64,000 nt of DNA. Source: Allobosea sp. GTDB taxonomy: Bacteria > Pseudomonadota > Alphaproteobacteria > Rhizobiales > Beijerinckiaceae. The notes under the pieces are model-generated. The model did no database searches, was not told the DNA's origin, and saw only the letters and a list, made by a program, of their open reading frames with translations. Position 1 is the stretch's first letter; each line of letters opens with the position of its first letter. A program made the translations under genes and the position numbers. The stretch is taken from contig NZ_JAUYTP010000016.1 of assembly GCF_030695125.1 (NCBI RefSeq), forward strand, positions 248,001 to 312,000, given 5' to 3'. Shown in pieces: positions 19,780 to 27,601 of this stretch.

Positions 19780-20580
19780 ATGACCCCGGCCGATCTCGAA
19801 CTGCGCTACTATGCGGTGCTGGGCCTCGTCAGCGAGGCGAGCCGGATGGCGCTCGGCTATTTCAACCGGAGCGACAGCCTCGGCATCACCATGAAGGGCG
19901 CGCAGGACTGGCTGACGGTGGCCGACGGCGCGGTCGAGGACTTCCTGCGCCAGCGCCTTGCCGTGCTGTTTCCCACCGACGCGATCATCGGCGAGGAGGG
20001 TGGGGGGCAGGCGTCCGACGCGGTCTGGATCATCGACCCGATCGACGGCACGGCGAACTTCGCCCGCGGCGACCGCAACTGGTGCATCTCGATCGGCTTC
20101 CTGCGCAACGGCGTGCCGCAGATCGGCGTCATCGCGGCACCCGCTCTCGAGGAGGTCTACGCCGCGCGCCGGGGGCAGGGCGCCACCATGAACGGCCAGC
20201 CGATCCGGGTCTCCGGCGCGAGCGACATCAACCGCGCCTCTGTCGAACTGGGCTGGTCGACCCGCGTGCCCGCTGCCAGCTACCTCGCGGTGATCGAGCG
20301 CGGCTACAAGGCCGGCGCGGCGATGAAGCGCTCGGGCTCGGGCGCGCTCGGCATCTGCCATGTCGCCATCGGCCGCAGCGAGGCCTATGCCGAACTCCAC
20401 ATCAACGCTTGGGACGTCGCGGCGGGGCTGGTCATCGCCAGCGAGGCGGGCGCCGCGGTGAGCGATTTCTTCGCCGGGGACGGCATTGCCACGGGCAACC
20501 CCGTGCTGTGCTGCACGCCCGCACTCAGGGGGGACCTGGAGGCGATGACGGGCATCAGCTGCCGGCCTCGCGGTGATTGA
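19780..20580 (+). CDS. Inositol monophosphatase family protein
   Basis: 266 residues with the three Mg2+-binding signatures of the family: GEEGGG (about 68-73), DPIDGTANF (about 86-94) and the C-terminal WDVAAGLVIASEAG. It hydrolyses a phosphomonoester such as inositol-1-phosphate, though relatives act on fructose-1,6-bisphosphate, PAP or histidinol phosphate. The start codon follows the iolG stop after a single base, so the two are coupled. In this operon it could supply free inositol for IolG. A gap of 190 nt follows to the phosphate transporter gene. Confidence 0.88.
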   Translation: MTPADLELRYYAVLGLVSEASRMALGYFNRSDSLGITMKGAQDWLTVADGAVEDFLRQRLAVLFPTDAIIGEEGGGQASDAVWIIDPIDGTANFARGDRNWCISIGFLRNGVPQIGVIAAPALEEVYAARRGQGATMNGQPIRVSGASDINRASVELGWSTRVPAASYLAVIERGYKAGAAMKRSGSGALGICHVAIGRSEAYAELHINAWDVAAGLVIASEAGAAVSDFFAGDGIATGNPVLCCTPALRGDLEAMTGISCRPRGD

Positions 20581-20770
20581 CCGGTCGCGGGCCGGACGGA
20601 TGATCGCCTCCGCTGGGATCTGACGGCCCGGCCGCGCCGGAATGCTGAAAAAATGAGACTGGGCTGCCGTAAAATCAGCACTTTTTCCGCCCATGAGTGT
20701 TGAGTTGGCTAATGAAAAAGACAGGATTGTTCGTTAGCGTGGGGCTCGACCCCGGAGAAAAGCCCCGACG

Positions 20771-22498
20771 ATGACGAGCACGAGCGACAGCGCCACCGCG
20801 ATCCTGATCCACCTCGCCGGTGGCGTGGCGCTGCTGATCTGGGCGGTCAGGCTGGTGCGCACGGGCGCGATGCGCGCCTTCGGCTCGTCGCTGCGCCAGG
20901 CACTCCAGAGCTTCACCCGCAACCGCTTCGCGGCCTTCGGCAGCGGCGTCGCCGTGACGATGGTCCTGCAGAGCTCGACGGCGACGTCGCTGCTGGTGTC
21001 CTCTTTCGCCGGACGCAAGCTCATCGCCCCGGCCATGGCGCTGGCGGTGCTGCTGGGCGCCAATCTCGGCACCTCGGTCGCCGCCTTCGTCATTTCGCTG
21101 GATCTGGGCTGGCTGTGGGGCCTGTGCCTGGCGCTGGGCGTCGCGCTGTATCTGGGCCATGAGGCGATGGACCGCGCCCGCAACATCGGCCGCGTGCTGG
21201 TCGGCATCGGCCTGATCCTGCTCTCGCTGATCGAGCTCAACGCGGCGGCCGCCCCGCTGGCGCAGTCGCCGACCTTCCGGACCCTGCTCGGCGCGCTGGG
21301 CGACGAGCCGCTGCTGGCCGTGCTCGTTGCGGTCGCGGCGACCTGGCTCACCCACTCCAGCATCGCCATCATCCTGCTGATCGCGACCTTCGCCGCCTCC
21401 GGGCTGTTCCCGCCGGCCACCGCTGTGGCGCTGGTCATCGGCGCCAATCTCGGCAACGCCCTTATTCCTGTGCTCGACCAGCTCGGCGCTCCCATGGCGC
21501 AGCGCCGGGCCGCTGTCGCCAATCTGGTGACGCGCTTCATACTCGCACTGATGGTGCTGCCCTTCGTCGGCCCACTCTCTGGCTGGCTGCTGGCGCTGCC
21601 CCTGCCCGACATCCGCCTCGCCATCGAGTTCCACGTCGCGCTGAACCTCATCGGTGCGCTGCTGTTCCTGCCCTTCGTCACCCCCATTGCCGCCTTGGTC
21701 GGCCGCCTGATGCCCGACAAGGACACGGCCGAGACCGCGGTCGCGCCACGCTATCTCGACCCCAACGTGCTCGACAGCCCGACCGAGGCGCTGGCCTGCG
21801 CGATGCGCGAGGCGCTCCATCTCGGCGATCGCGTCGAGACGATGCTGCGGGATACGATGACGCTGCTGGAGAAGGACGAGCTCAAGCTGTCGCGCGCCAT
21901 CGCGCAGGCCGATGACGGGGTGGATTCCATCCATGAGGCGATCAAGCTCTATCTCGTGCGGGTCTCGCGCAACGAGTTGACGGATGAGGAAGGGCGCCGC
22001 CTGCTCGAAATCATCACGCTGATCACCAATCTCGAGCATATCGGCGACATCATCGACAAGAACCTGCGCGAACTCGCGGAGAAGAAGATCCGCAAGCGCT
22101 ATGCCTTCTCGGCCGAGGGGCTTGCGGAGATCCGCGGCTTCCACCAGCGCGTCGCATCGGGGCTCGCGCTCGCGCTCAACGTCTTCGCGACGCGGGATCT
22201 GGCGCTGGCGCGGCAGCTCTTCGCCGAGAAGGCGACGATGCGCGATGCCGAGCGGCAGGCGACCGAAAGCCATTTCCAGCGGCTGCGCAGCGGCCGCCCC
22301 GAATCGATCGAGACCAGCGCCATCCATCTCGACATCATCCGCGATCTCAAGCGGATCCACGGCCACATCGCCTCGATCGGCTACCCGATCCTGGAGAGCG
22401 CCAATGCGCTACGCGAGAGCCGGTTGCTGGAGACCAAGGAAGCCAGGGCGCGCCAGGCGCGCGACGAACTCCTGCCGGCGCCGCAGCCTGGCGGCTGA
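20771..22498 (+). CDS. Na+/phosphate cotransporter family protein with PhoU-like domain
   Basis: 575 residues. Two inverted Na_Pi_cotrans repeats (about 10-150 and 175-310) contain the MVLQSSTATSLL and WLTHSSIAIILL motifs with the conserved Gln/Ser-Ser residues that bind Na+ and phosphate. The cytoplasmic C-terminal half (about 340-560) is helical and PhoU-like. It would move inorganic phosphate with sodium, or export it when Pi is high. A ribosome site GGAGA lies about 12 nt before ATG 20771. In the 190-nt upstream gap an imperfect inverted repeat GCTAATGA / TCGTTAGC is visible. Confidence 0.88.
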   Translation: MTSTSDSATAILIHLAGGVALLIWAVRLVRTGAMRAFGSSLRQALQSFTRNRFAAFGSGVAVTMVLQSSTATSLLVSSFAGRKLIAPAMALAVLLGANLGTSVAAFVISLDLGWLWGLCLALGVALYLGHEAMDRARNIGRVLVGIGLILLSLIELNAAAAPLAQSPTFRTLLGALGDEPLLAVLVAVAATWLTHSSIAIILLIATFAASGLFPPATAVALVIGANLGNALIPVLDQLGAPMAQRRAAVANLVTRFILALMVLPFVGPLSGWLLALPLPDIRLAIEFHVALNLIGALLFLPFVTPIAALVGRLMPDKDTAETAVAPRYLDPNVLDSPTEALACAMREALHLGDRVETMLRDTMTLLEKDELKLSRAIAQADDGVDSIHEAIKLYLVRVSRNELTDEEGRRLLEIITLITNLEHIGDIIDKNLRELAEKKIRKRYAFSAEGLAEIRGFHQRVASGLALALNVFATRDLALARQLFAEKATMRDAERQATESHFQRLRSGRPESIETSAIHLDIIRDLKRIHGHIASIGYPILESANALRESRLLETKEARARQARDELLPAPQPGG

Positions 22499-22520
22499 GC
22501 CGACGGCAGGCCGTTTCCGT

Positions 22521-22964
22521 TCAGGCGGCCAGCGCCAGCGTGACGTTGCGCAGCGCGGTGGCGAGTTCCGGCTCGTCGACGAGATCGGCGGCATCGTCGA
22601 GGCTGAACCACTGGCTGCGGCGCTGCGCCTGCTCCGGCCAGGTGTCGAGCTGGCGGTCCACCTCGAGCAGATACAGCGTCACGTCGCACAGGATGAAGTG
22701 GTCGGACATCCGCTTCCAGTAGGTGTAGCGGCCGGCCGGTTCGGGCAGGATCCGGCCGATGACGCCAGCTTCCTCGAAGGCCTCCCGCGCCGCGGCCTCC
22801 GCCGGCGTCAGCCCCTTGATCGGCCAACCCTTGGGAACGATCCAGCGCTGGGTCGTGCGTGAGGTCACGAGCATGACTTCCGGCGCGCCGCCTGCGAGGC
22901 GACGGACCGGCATGGCCGCGATCTGCGCCCGGATCTCTCCGGGGGGACGCTTCGACTTCTTCAT
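22521..22964 (-). CDS. NUDIX hydrolase, diphosphoinositol/diadenosine-polyphosphate type
   Basis: 147 residues. The Nudix helix is present as REAFEEAGV (about 61-69), preceded by PKGWPIKGLTPAEAA. The first Glu of the canonical G-x5-E position is Leu (GL instead of GE), a pattern common in alphaproteobacterial DIPP-like NUDIX proteins. Such enzymes cleave diphosphoinositol polyphosphates, Ap4A or other nucleoside-diphosphate derivatives. It converges on the phosphate cotransporter gene with only 22 nt between the stops and is probably transcribed alone. Confidence 0.85.
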   Translation of the reverse strand: MKKSKRPPGEIRAQIAAMPVRRLAGGAPEVMLVTSRTTQRWIVPKGWPIKGLTPAEAAAREAFEEAGVIGRILPEPAGRYTYWKRMSDHFILCDVTLYLLEVDRQLDTWPEQAQRRSQWFSLDDAADLVDEPELATALRNVTLALAA

Positions 22965-23141
22965 CGCTGGGTCGTGCCCTCCCTTTCCATAGCCCGCCGA
23001 CGCGACCGATTCGGCGCATTCAGTCAGCGATACAGATATTGCGCCGAAGCGCTAAGATGGAAAGAGCATTCCACACGCCGACATGCTGCATTTGGGGGCT
23101 CGGGCCGGTGAAACAAGGGGCATGCGGCAGAGAGGCCGCGC

Positions 23142-24431
23142 TCAGCCGGGCACGGTTTCCAGCCCGCACCATTCCGCGACGAACAGCGCCATCGACCCGG
23201 TGATCCGCTTCAGCGAGGCGAGGCTGACGCGCTCGTCGAAGGCATGGATGGCCTCGCCCATCGGGCCGTAGCAGAGCGCCGGAATCTCGTCGTAGAGCGC
23301 ATGCACGCGGGCATCGAGATAGGCCGGCGTCATGAAGGATTGCAGCGGCTTGCCGAGCGCGGCCTGATGCGCGCGGCCGAGCACGGCTTCGGCTTCGCTG
23401 CCGGGTTCCAGCACATAGCCCTCGGCCCAGAAGCCGTTGAAGGTCACCTTGGGCGGGTTGTTGGCGAGGAAACTGTCGGCCCGCGACGCCGCCCGGATGC
23501 AGTCCTCGATGCGCTGCGCGATCTCCTGCGCTGTGACGCCGGGGTAGAGCCCGACGCGGCAATCGACCCGGCACCAGCACGGCACCGAGGAGGCCCAGTC
23601 GCCGCCCTCGATCTTGCCGATGTTGAGGTTGATCGGATGCGCCTGGTCCTCGAAATGCGCGCGGCCGGCCTTCTCGGCGTTGAACTCCTCCTCGAGCCTG
23701 CGCAGCGCGGCGATCACCCGGTAGGCGGCGTCGATCGCATTGGCGCCGGCCCCCATTTCGCGGACATGAACCGGCACGCCGCGCACCTCGAACTGGAACC
23801 AGATCACGCCGGCATTGGCCCGCGCCAGCATCTCGTATTCCGGCTCCGGGATCAGCGCGGCCTGGGCGCGATAGCCGCGCAGATGCGTCATCAGAGCGCC
23901 GTTGCCGGTCGATTCCTCCTCGACCACCGATTCCAGATACAGCGTTGCCGCTGGCTGCAGGCCGATGCGCCTGAGCGCGTCGAGGCAGGCGAAATTGGCG
24001 CCGTGCCCGGCCTTCATGTCGGCGCTGCCGCGGCCATAGAGCCAGTCGCCATCGATCACGGGGTCGAAGGGCGCATGGGTCCACTGGTCGACGGGGCCGG
24101 TCGGCACCACATCGACATGCGCCTGCAGGATCAGCGAGCGCCCGGTCTCCGCGCGCGGGTGATGGATGCCGACCACGATCGGCGCGTCGGAGTGATGTTC
24201 GGAGAACGGCGCGCCGCCCGGATGGGCCTTGATCGCCGCCTCGTCCATCTTGAAGCGGTCCAGGGTGAAGCCGCGGTCCTTCAGGGCCCGGAAGACGAAA
24301 TCCTGGCAGGCATGCTCCTCGCCACGCAGCGAGGGAAACCGGATCAGCTCCTGCGTGAAGGCGATCTGCTCGGCGAACCCGGCCTCGACGGAGGCGAGGA
24401 TCCGGTCACGAAGGGCGGGGTCGAGCGGCAT
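23142..24431 (-). CDS. M20 family metallo-deacylase (ArgE/DapE type)
   Basis: 429 residues with the M20 metal-site motifs: QAHVDVVP (about 103-110), GRGSADMKAG (about 130-139; bridging Asp) and VVEEESTGNG (about 168-177; catalytic and metal Glu). A dimerisation insert follows (about 215-335). It hydrolyses N-acylated amino acids or related amides with two zinc ions. The length and the AHPGGAPF region match the family annotated as ArgE/DapE-related deacylase in Rhizobiales rather than true ArgE. AGGAG lies 8 nt before the ATG. No pathway neighbours indicate the substrate. Confidence 0.85.
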   Translation of the reverse strand: MPLDPALRDRILASVEAGFAEQIAFTQELIRFPSLRGEEHACQDFVFRALKDRGFTLDRFKMDEAAIKAHPGGAPFSEHHSDAPIVVGIHHPRAETGRSLILQAHVDVVPTGPVDQWTHAPFDPVIDGDWLYGRGSADMKAGHGANFACLDALRRIGLQPAATLYLESVVEEESTGNGALMTHLRGYRAQAALIPEPEYEMLARANAGVIWFQFEVRGVPVHVREMGAGANAIDAAYRVIAALRRLEEEFNAEKAGRAHFEDQAHPINLNIGKIEGGDWASSVPCWCRVDCRVGLYPGVTAQEIAQRIEDCIRAASRADSFLANNPPKVTFNGFWAEGYVLEPGSEAEAVLGRAHQAALGKPLQSFMTPAYLDARVHALYDEIPALCYGPMGEAIHAFDERVSLASLKRITGSMALFVAEWCGLETVPG

Positions 24432-24543
24432 GGGCGGAGCTCCTGAGGCGCATCACGACCGGGCTCGAGCCGAGCCGGGCTGGACGCCATCATGCTGCCG
24501 ATGCGCGCGGGCGGGAACAGTCACCCGCACCCGCCGCGCATAC

Positions 24544-24571
24544 CCCCGCCGCGCATCGATCGCCGGCGGGG
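24544..24571 (-). terminator. Hairpin downstream of the cytochrome c gene
   Basis: CCCCGCCG (24544-24551) pairs with CGGCGGGG (24564-24571) across a 12-nt loop, 17 nt beyond the cytochrome stop codon on the minus strand. No T run follows, so the call rests on the stem and position only. Confidence 0.45.
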
Positions 24572-24588
24572 CGGAGCCGGCTGCGATG

Positions 24589-24984
24589 TTAGAGCTTCTT
24601 GCCGTCCGCGCCGAACTGCTTGAGGAAGGCGGTCAGATCGACGATCTCCTTCTCGTTCTTGATGCCGGCGAACACCATCTTCGTGCCGGGAATCCTGGCG
24701 CGCGGATCCTTGATGTAGTCGGCGAAGACCGCCTCGTCCCAGGTGATGCCCGAATTCTTGTTGGCGGCCGAATAGCTGTAGCCCTCGACCGAGCCGGCCA
24801 CGCGCCCGAACAAACCGTTCATCTGCGGGCCGACGATATTCTTGGCGCCTTCGCCGATCTGGTGGCAGGCGCGGCACTTGTTCCAGGAGCGCTCGCCGGC
24901 AGCGAGATCCTGGGCGGCGGCGGGCAGGGCCATGACGGGGGCGATCAGGGTGGCCAGTAGCGCGAAACGGACGACGGCGTGCAT
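24589..24984 (-). CDS. Class I c-type cytochrome (cytochrome c2/c550-like)
   Basis: 131 residues: signal peptide (1-24, cleavage after ALPAAA), haem-binding CRACH at 37-41 and the axial Met in PGTKMVFAG near 103. The central sequence VGPQMNGLFGRVAG and the C-terminal IVDLTAFLKQ helix are typical of soluble alphaproteobacterial cytochrome c. It shuttles electrons in the periplasm between the bc1 complex and oxidases. ATG 24984 has GAGG 6 nt upstream; the longer frame to 25338 overlaps the next gene antisense-like and is rejected. Confidence 0.92.
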   Translation of the reverse strand: MHAVVRFALLATLIAPVMALPAAAQDLAAGERSWNKCRACHQIGEGAKNIVGPQMNGLFGRVAGSVEGYSYSAANKNSGITWDEAVFADYIKDPRARIPGTKMVFAGIKNEKEIVDLTAFLKQFGADGKKL

Positions 24985-25105
24985 GGATGTCCTCGTTGGA
25001 GCAGAGCCCCGACGGTTCTGCGCCCGGGCCTCGCTCCGGGAATAGTCCAACCCCGCGCCCTGGCTAGGGGCCAATTCGACGCGGGCCCACGGCGTCGCGG
25101 CGCCT

Positions 25106-25936
25106 TCAGGCGAGCCGGCCGATCCAGTCGGCGATGGTGGAGGTGAACGCGTCGGGCCGCGAGATCGGGAAGAGATGGCCGCCGGTGTCGAGCATCGTCT
25201 TGCTGCAGCCGGGCAGGGCGGCGGCGAGTTCCTCCTGCAGAAAGGCCGGAACGACCATGTCGTCGCGCGCGCCCAGCACCAGGGTGGGCATGGCGAGCGA
25301 TCCGGCCTGCGCGGCGCCGTCGAAGGCGAGCAGCGCATCGATGCGCTCGCGCATCACGGCCTGCGCGGCAGCCGTTTTCGGCGCCGCCGCGAGCGCAGCC
25401 TCGTAGATGTGCCAGTTCGCTTCGATCCAGGCCGGCGGATAGGCGCACAACACCGAGCTGGCGGCATAGGCTTGCGGATGGCTGGCGAGGATCTCGCGGC
25501 GGGCGCCGAAATAGCCGGCCATGTAGCGGCTCGGCTTCAGCCAGCTACCGCTCAGGATCAGGCCCTCAATCCGTGCGGGCGCCAGCTTCGCGAGCGACTG
25601 GGCGATGCAACCGCCGGTCGAATGCCCCAGCACCACGGCACGCTCGATCCCCGCCCCGTCGAGGACGCTCAGGCAGTCGCGCGCCAGTTCCTCGATGCTG
25701 CAGGGCGCGCTTCCGCGCGTACTGGCCTCGATTCCCCGCTGATCGAAGCGGACCACACGAAAGGAGCGGCCCAGGGCCTCGGCGCTGCCGGTCCAGAATC
25801 CGGCGCTGCCGCCGAGACCCGTGACCAGCAGCAGCGGCCGTCCCCGCCCTTCCACCAGCACGCGCAGCGAGGCGCCGTCGGCGGTGGTGACGACGAGTTG
25901 GGCGCCGCTGGTCCGGTCGGGATGGTCCTGGATCAT
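25106..25936 (-). CDS. Alpha/beta-fold hydrolase
   Basis: 276 residues. Oxyanion region LLVTGLGGSAGFW (about 36-48), nucleophile elbow GHSTGG (Ser about 106) and catalytic His in DTGGHLFP (about 256) define a complete triad; the acid is probably the Asp in GARDDMVVP. The overall pattern resembles enol-lactonase, RutD and haloperoxidase-type hydrolases, but the substrate is open. ATG 25936 has GAGGG 6 nt upstream; the frame continues to 26164 into a promoter-like gap. It lies upstream of and co-oriented with cytochrome c (121-nt gap), without a functional link. Confidence 0.85.
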   Translation of the reverse strand: MIQDHPDRTSGAQLVVTTADGASLRVLVEGRGRPLLLVTGLGGSAGFWTGSAEALGRSFRVVRFDQRGIEASTRGSAPCSIEELARDCLSVLDGAGIERAVVLGHSTGGCIAQSLAKLAPARIEGLILSGSWLKPSRYMAGYFGARREILASHPQAYAASSVLCAYPPAWIEANWHIYEAALAAAPKTAAAQAVMRERIDALLAFDGAAQAGSLAMPTLVLGARDDMVVPAFLQEELAAALPGCSKTMLDTGGHLFPISRPDAFTSTIADWIGRLA

Positions 25937-26250
25937 CGGCAGCCCTCGTTCAAAGCCGGCACGCAGCGGCCGGTCAACGTCGCGAGGATGACGCAGGCGG
26001 AGCGCGCCCGCCATGGCAGCAACGGCGGGGGCGAGACGCAGTCGGCGCAGGGCGAACGGCAATATTGTGCAGCGCGAGAGCGGGAATGAACCCGAAACAC
26101 GGCCGCAGCGACCATCATGTCGGGGGTCTCCCTGGCGGGGCGCATGCGGTGGTCTTGCAGGCATGCCTTGACCGCATGGGCGAGATCATGGGGAAGATGC
26201 AGCTGAGGCCGGGACGGGCACGGCCGGGACGACGAGGCGAAGGCATCCAG
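25937..26250. other. 314-nt divergent intergenic region before the FecR-Crp-cyclase cassette
   Basis: No supported gene: short frames on both strands lack family features. It must hold the promoters for the alpha/beta hydrolase (minus) and the FecR-like gene (plus). I see no clear consensus box or strong palindrome in it. Confidence 0.5.
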
Positions 26251-26901
26251 ATGACGCAGGGCGGGGTAAGGGATGATGGCGCCGCGACGATCGATCGTCG
26301 GCGCCTGCTGCAGGCGACGTCGCTGCTGGGCATCGCGGGCTTGCCTGCCGCGGCGCTGGCACAGGCCGGGGGACCGGCCGCGGCCGGGCTGGTGACCGAT
26401 CTGCGCGGGGACGCCATGGCCCAACGCAACGAGGCCCGCCGCAGGCTTTCGGCCGACGGCCCGGTCTTCGTCGGCGACCGCGTCGAAACCGGCGATGGCG
26501 CTCGCGCCGGTTTCCGGCTCGGCCGGGCGACGGAGCTGCGTCTCGGCGAGAACGCCCGCATCACCATCGACCGTTTCATCGTCGATGCCGGCGGCACCAT
26601 CACGCTCGGCGCCGGCGCGCTTCTGGTCGACAAGCCGCCCGGCAGCGAGACGGGCCGCATCCGGGTGCGGTCGTCCTACGGGCTGATCGCCGTGCGGGGC
26701 ACGCGCTTCTTTGCCGGGCCCAGCAACGGCGTCTTCGGCGTCTTCGTCGCCCGCGGCGAGGTCGCGGTGCGGGCCGGCGGCCGCGAGGTCGTGCTCACCT
26801 CGGGCGAGGGCACGGACATCGCCAGCCGGGGCGCACCGCCGACACCCGCACGGGCCTGGGGCGAGGCCCGCATCCGCGACGCCCTGGCGCAGATCGCCTG
26901 A
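26251..26901 (+). CDS. FecR-domain periplasmic protein
   Basis: 216 residues. A Tat-like signal (DRRRLLQATSLLGIAGL, cleavage after AALAQA near 36) precedes a FecR domain (about 60-170) with the characteristic GDRVETGDGARAGFRL, TELRLGENARITID and IRVRSSYGLIAVRGTRFF strands. Unlike true FecR anti-sigma factors it has no cytoplasmic anti-sigma segment or internal membrane helix, so it should lie wholly in the periplasm as a sensor or scaffold. ATG 26251 begins a run containing the signal; upstream in-frame ATGs are less plausible. The next gene starts 1 nt after its stop, so it is the first gene of a coupled signalling cassette. Confidence 0.85.
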   Translation: MTQGGVRDDGAATIDRRRLLQATSLLGIAGLPAAALAQAGGPAAAGLVTDLRGDAMAQRNEARRRLSADGPVFVGDRVETGDGARAGFRLGRATELRLGENARITIDRFIVDAGGTITLGAGALLVDKPPGSETGRIRVRSSYGLIAVRGTRFFAGPSNGVFGVFVARGEVAVRAGGREVVLTSGEGTDIASRGAPPTPARAWGEARIRDALAQIA

Positions 26902-26902
26902 G

Positions 26903-27601
26903 ATGGACCAGGCCGCCATCGCCGCGATGCTGGGCGAGGCCGCGATCTTCGCGCGGCTGTCGCCCGAGGCGCTGCTCGCCTGCGCCGCCGAGTTCCGCGA
27001 ACAGCGCTTCGACCAGGGCCAGATGCTGTTTGCCCGCGGCGATGCCGGCGACCGCCTCATCCTCGTCGCCGAGGGCCGGGTCCGCCTGGCGGTCACGACG
27101 GAGGACGGGCGCGAACTCAGCGTGCGCCACGCCGTCGGCGGCGAACTGCTCGGCGAGATCGCCGTGCTCGACGGCGGTGCGCGCAGCGCCGACGCGGTCG
27201 CCCTGACGGCGGTGCTGGCTTACAGTCTGAGACGGGCGCCCTTCGAGCAGCTGGTCGCGCGCTATCCCGCCCTGTCGGCCGGCATCATCGCCTTCCTGTG
27301 CCGCCGGCTGCGCCAGACCACAGACCAGCTCGAAGGCATCGCGCTTTATTCGATCGAGGTCAGGCTGGCGCGCTTTCTCCTGGTCGGGCTGGCGGGTCGC
27401 AAGCCTGCGCCGGGCAAGCGCGTCCCGCTCGACATGGCCTTCTCGCAGGGCGAGCTGGCGCAGCTGCTCGGCGCCAGCCGGCCGAAGGTCAATGCCGCGC
27501 TGGGCTCGCTGGAACAGGCGGGCGCGATCCACCGCACTGCAGACCGGATCTTCTGCGACCCCGACCTGCTGGCGAAGCTGGCCGGCATCGGCGATGGCTG
27601 A
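26903..27601 (+). CDS. Crp/Fnr family transcriptional regulator
   Basis: 232 residues. An N-terminal cyclic-nucleotide-binding domain (about 10-125) has the beta-roll pattern GDRLILVAEGRVRL and a phosphate-binding-cassette-like GGELLGEIAVLDGGARSADA, in which Glu and Arg-Ser occupy the positions that bind cAMP. A C-terminal HTH_Crp domain (about 150-220; FSQGELAQLLGASRPKVNAALGSLE) follows. The intact cassette favours cAMP binding. It overlaps the cyclase gene by 8 nt (ATGGCTGA), so sensor, regulator and cyclase are made together. Its targets are unknown; palindromes downstream at 29552-29580 are candidates. Confidence 0.9.
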   Translation: MDQAAIAAMLGEAAIFARLSPEALLACAAEFREQRFDQGQMLFARGDAGDRLILVAEGRVRLAVTTEDGRELSVRHAVGGELLGEIAVLDGGARSADAVALTAVLAYSLRRAPFEQLVARYPALSAGIIAFLCRRLRQTTDQLEGIALYSIEVRLARFLLVGLAGRKPAPGKRVPLDMAFSQGELAQLLGASRPKVNAALGSLEQAGAIHRTADRIFCDPDLLAKLAGIGDG

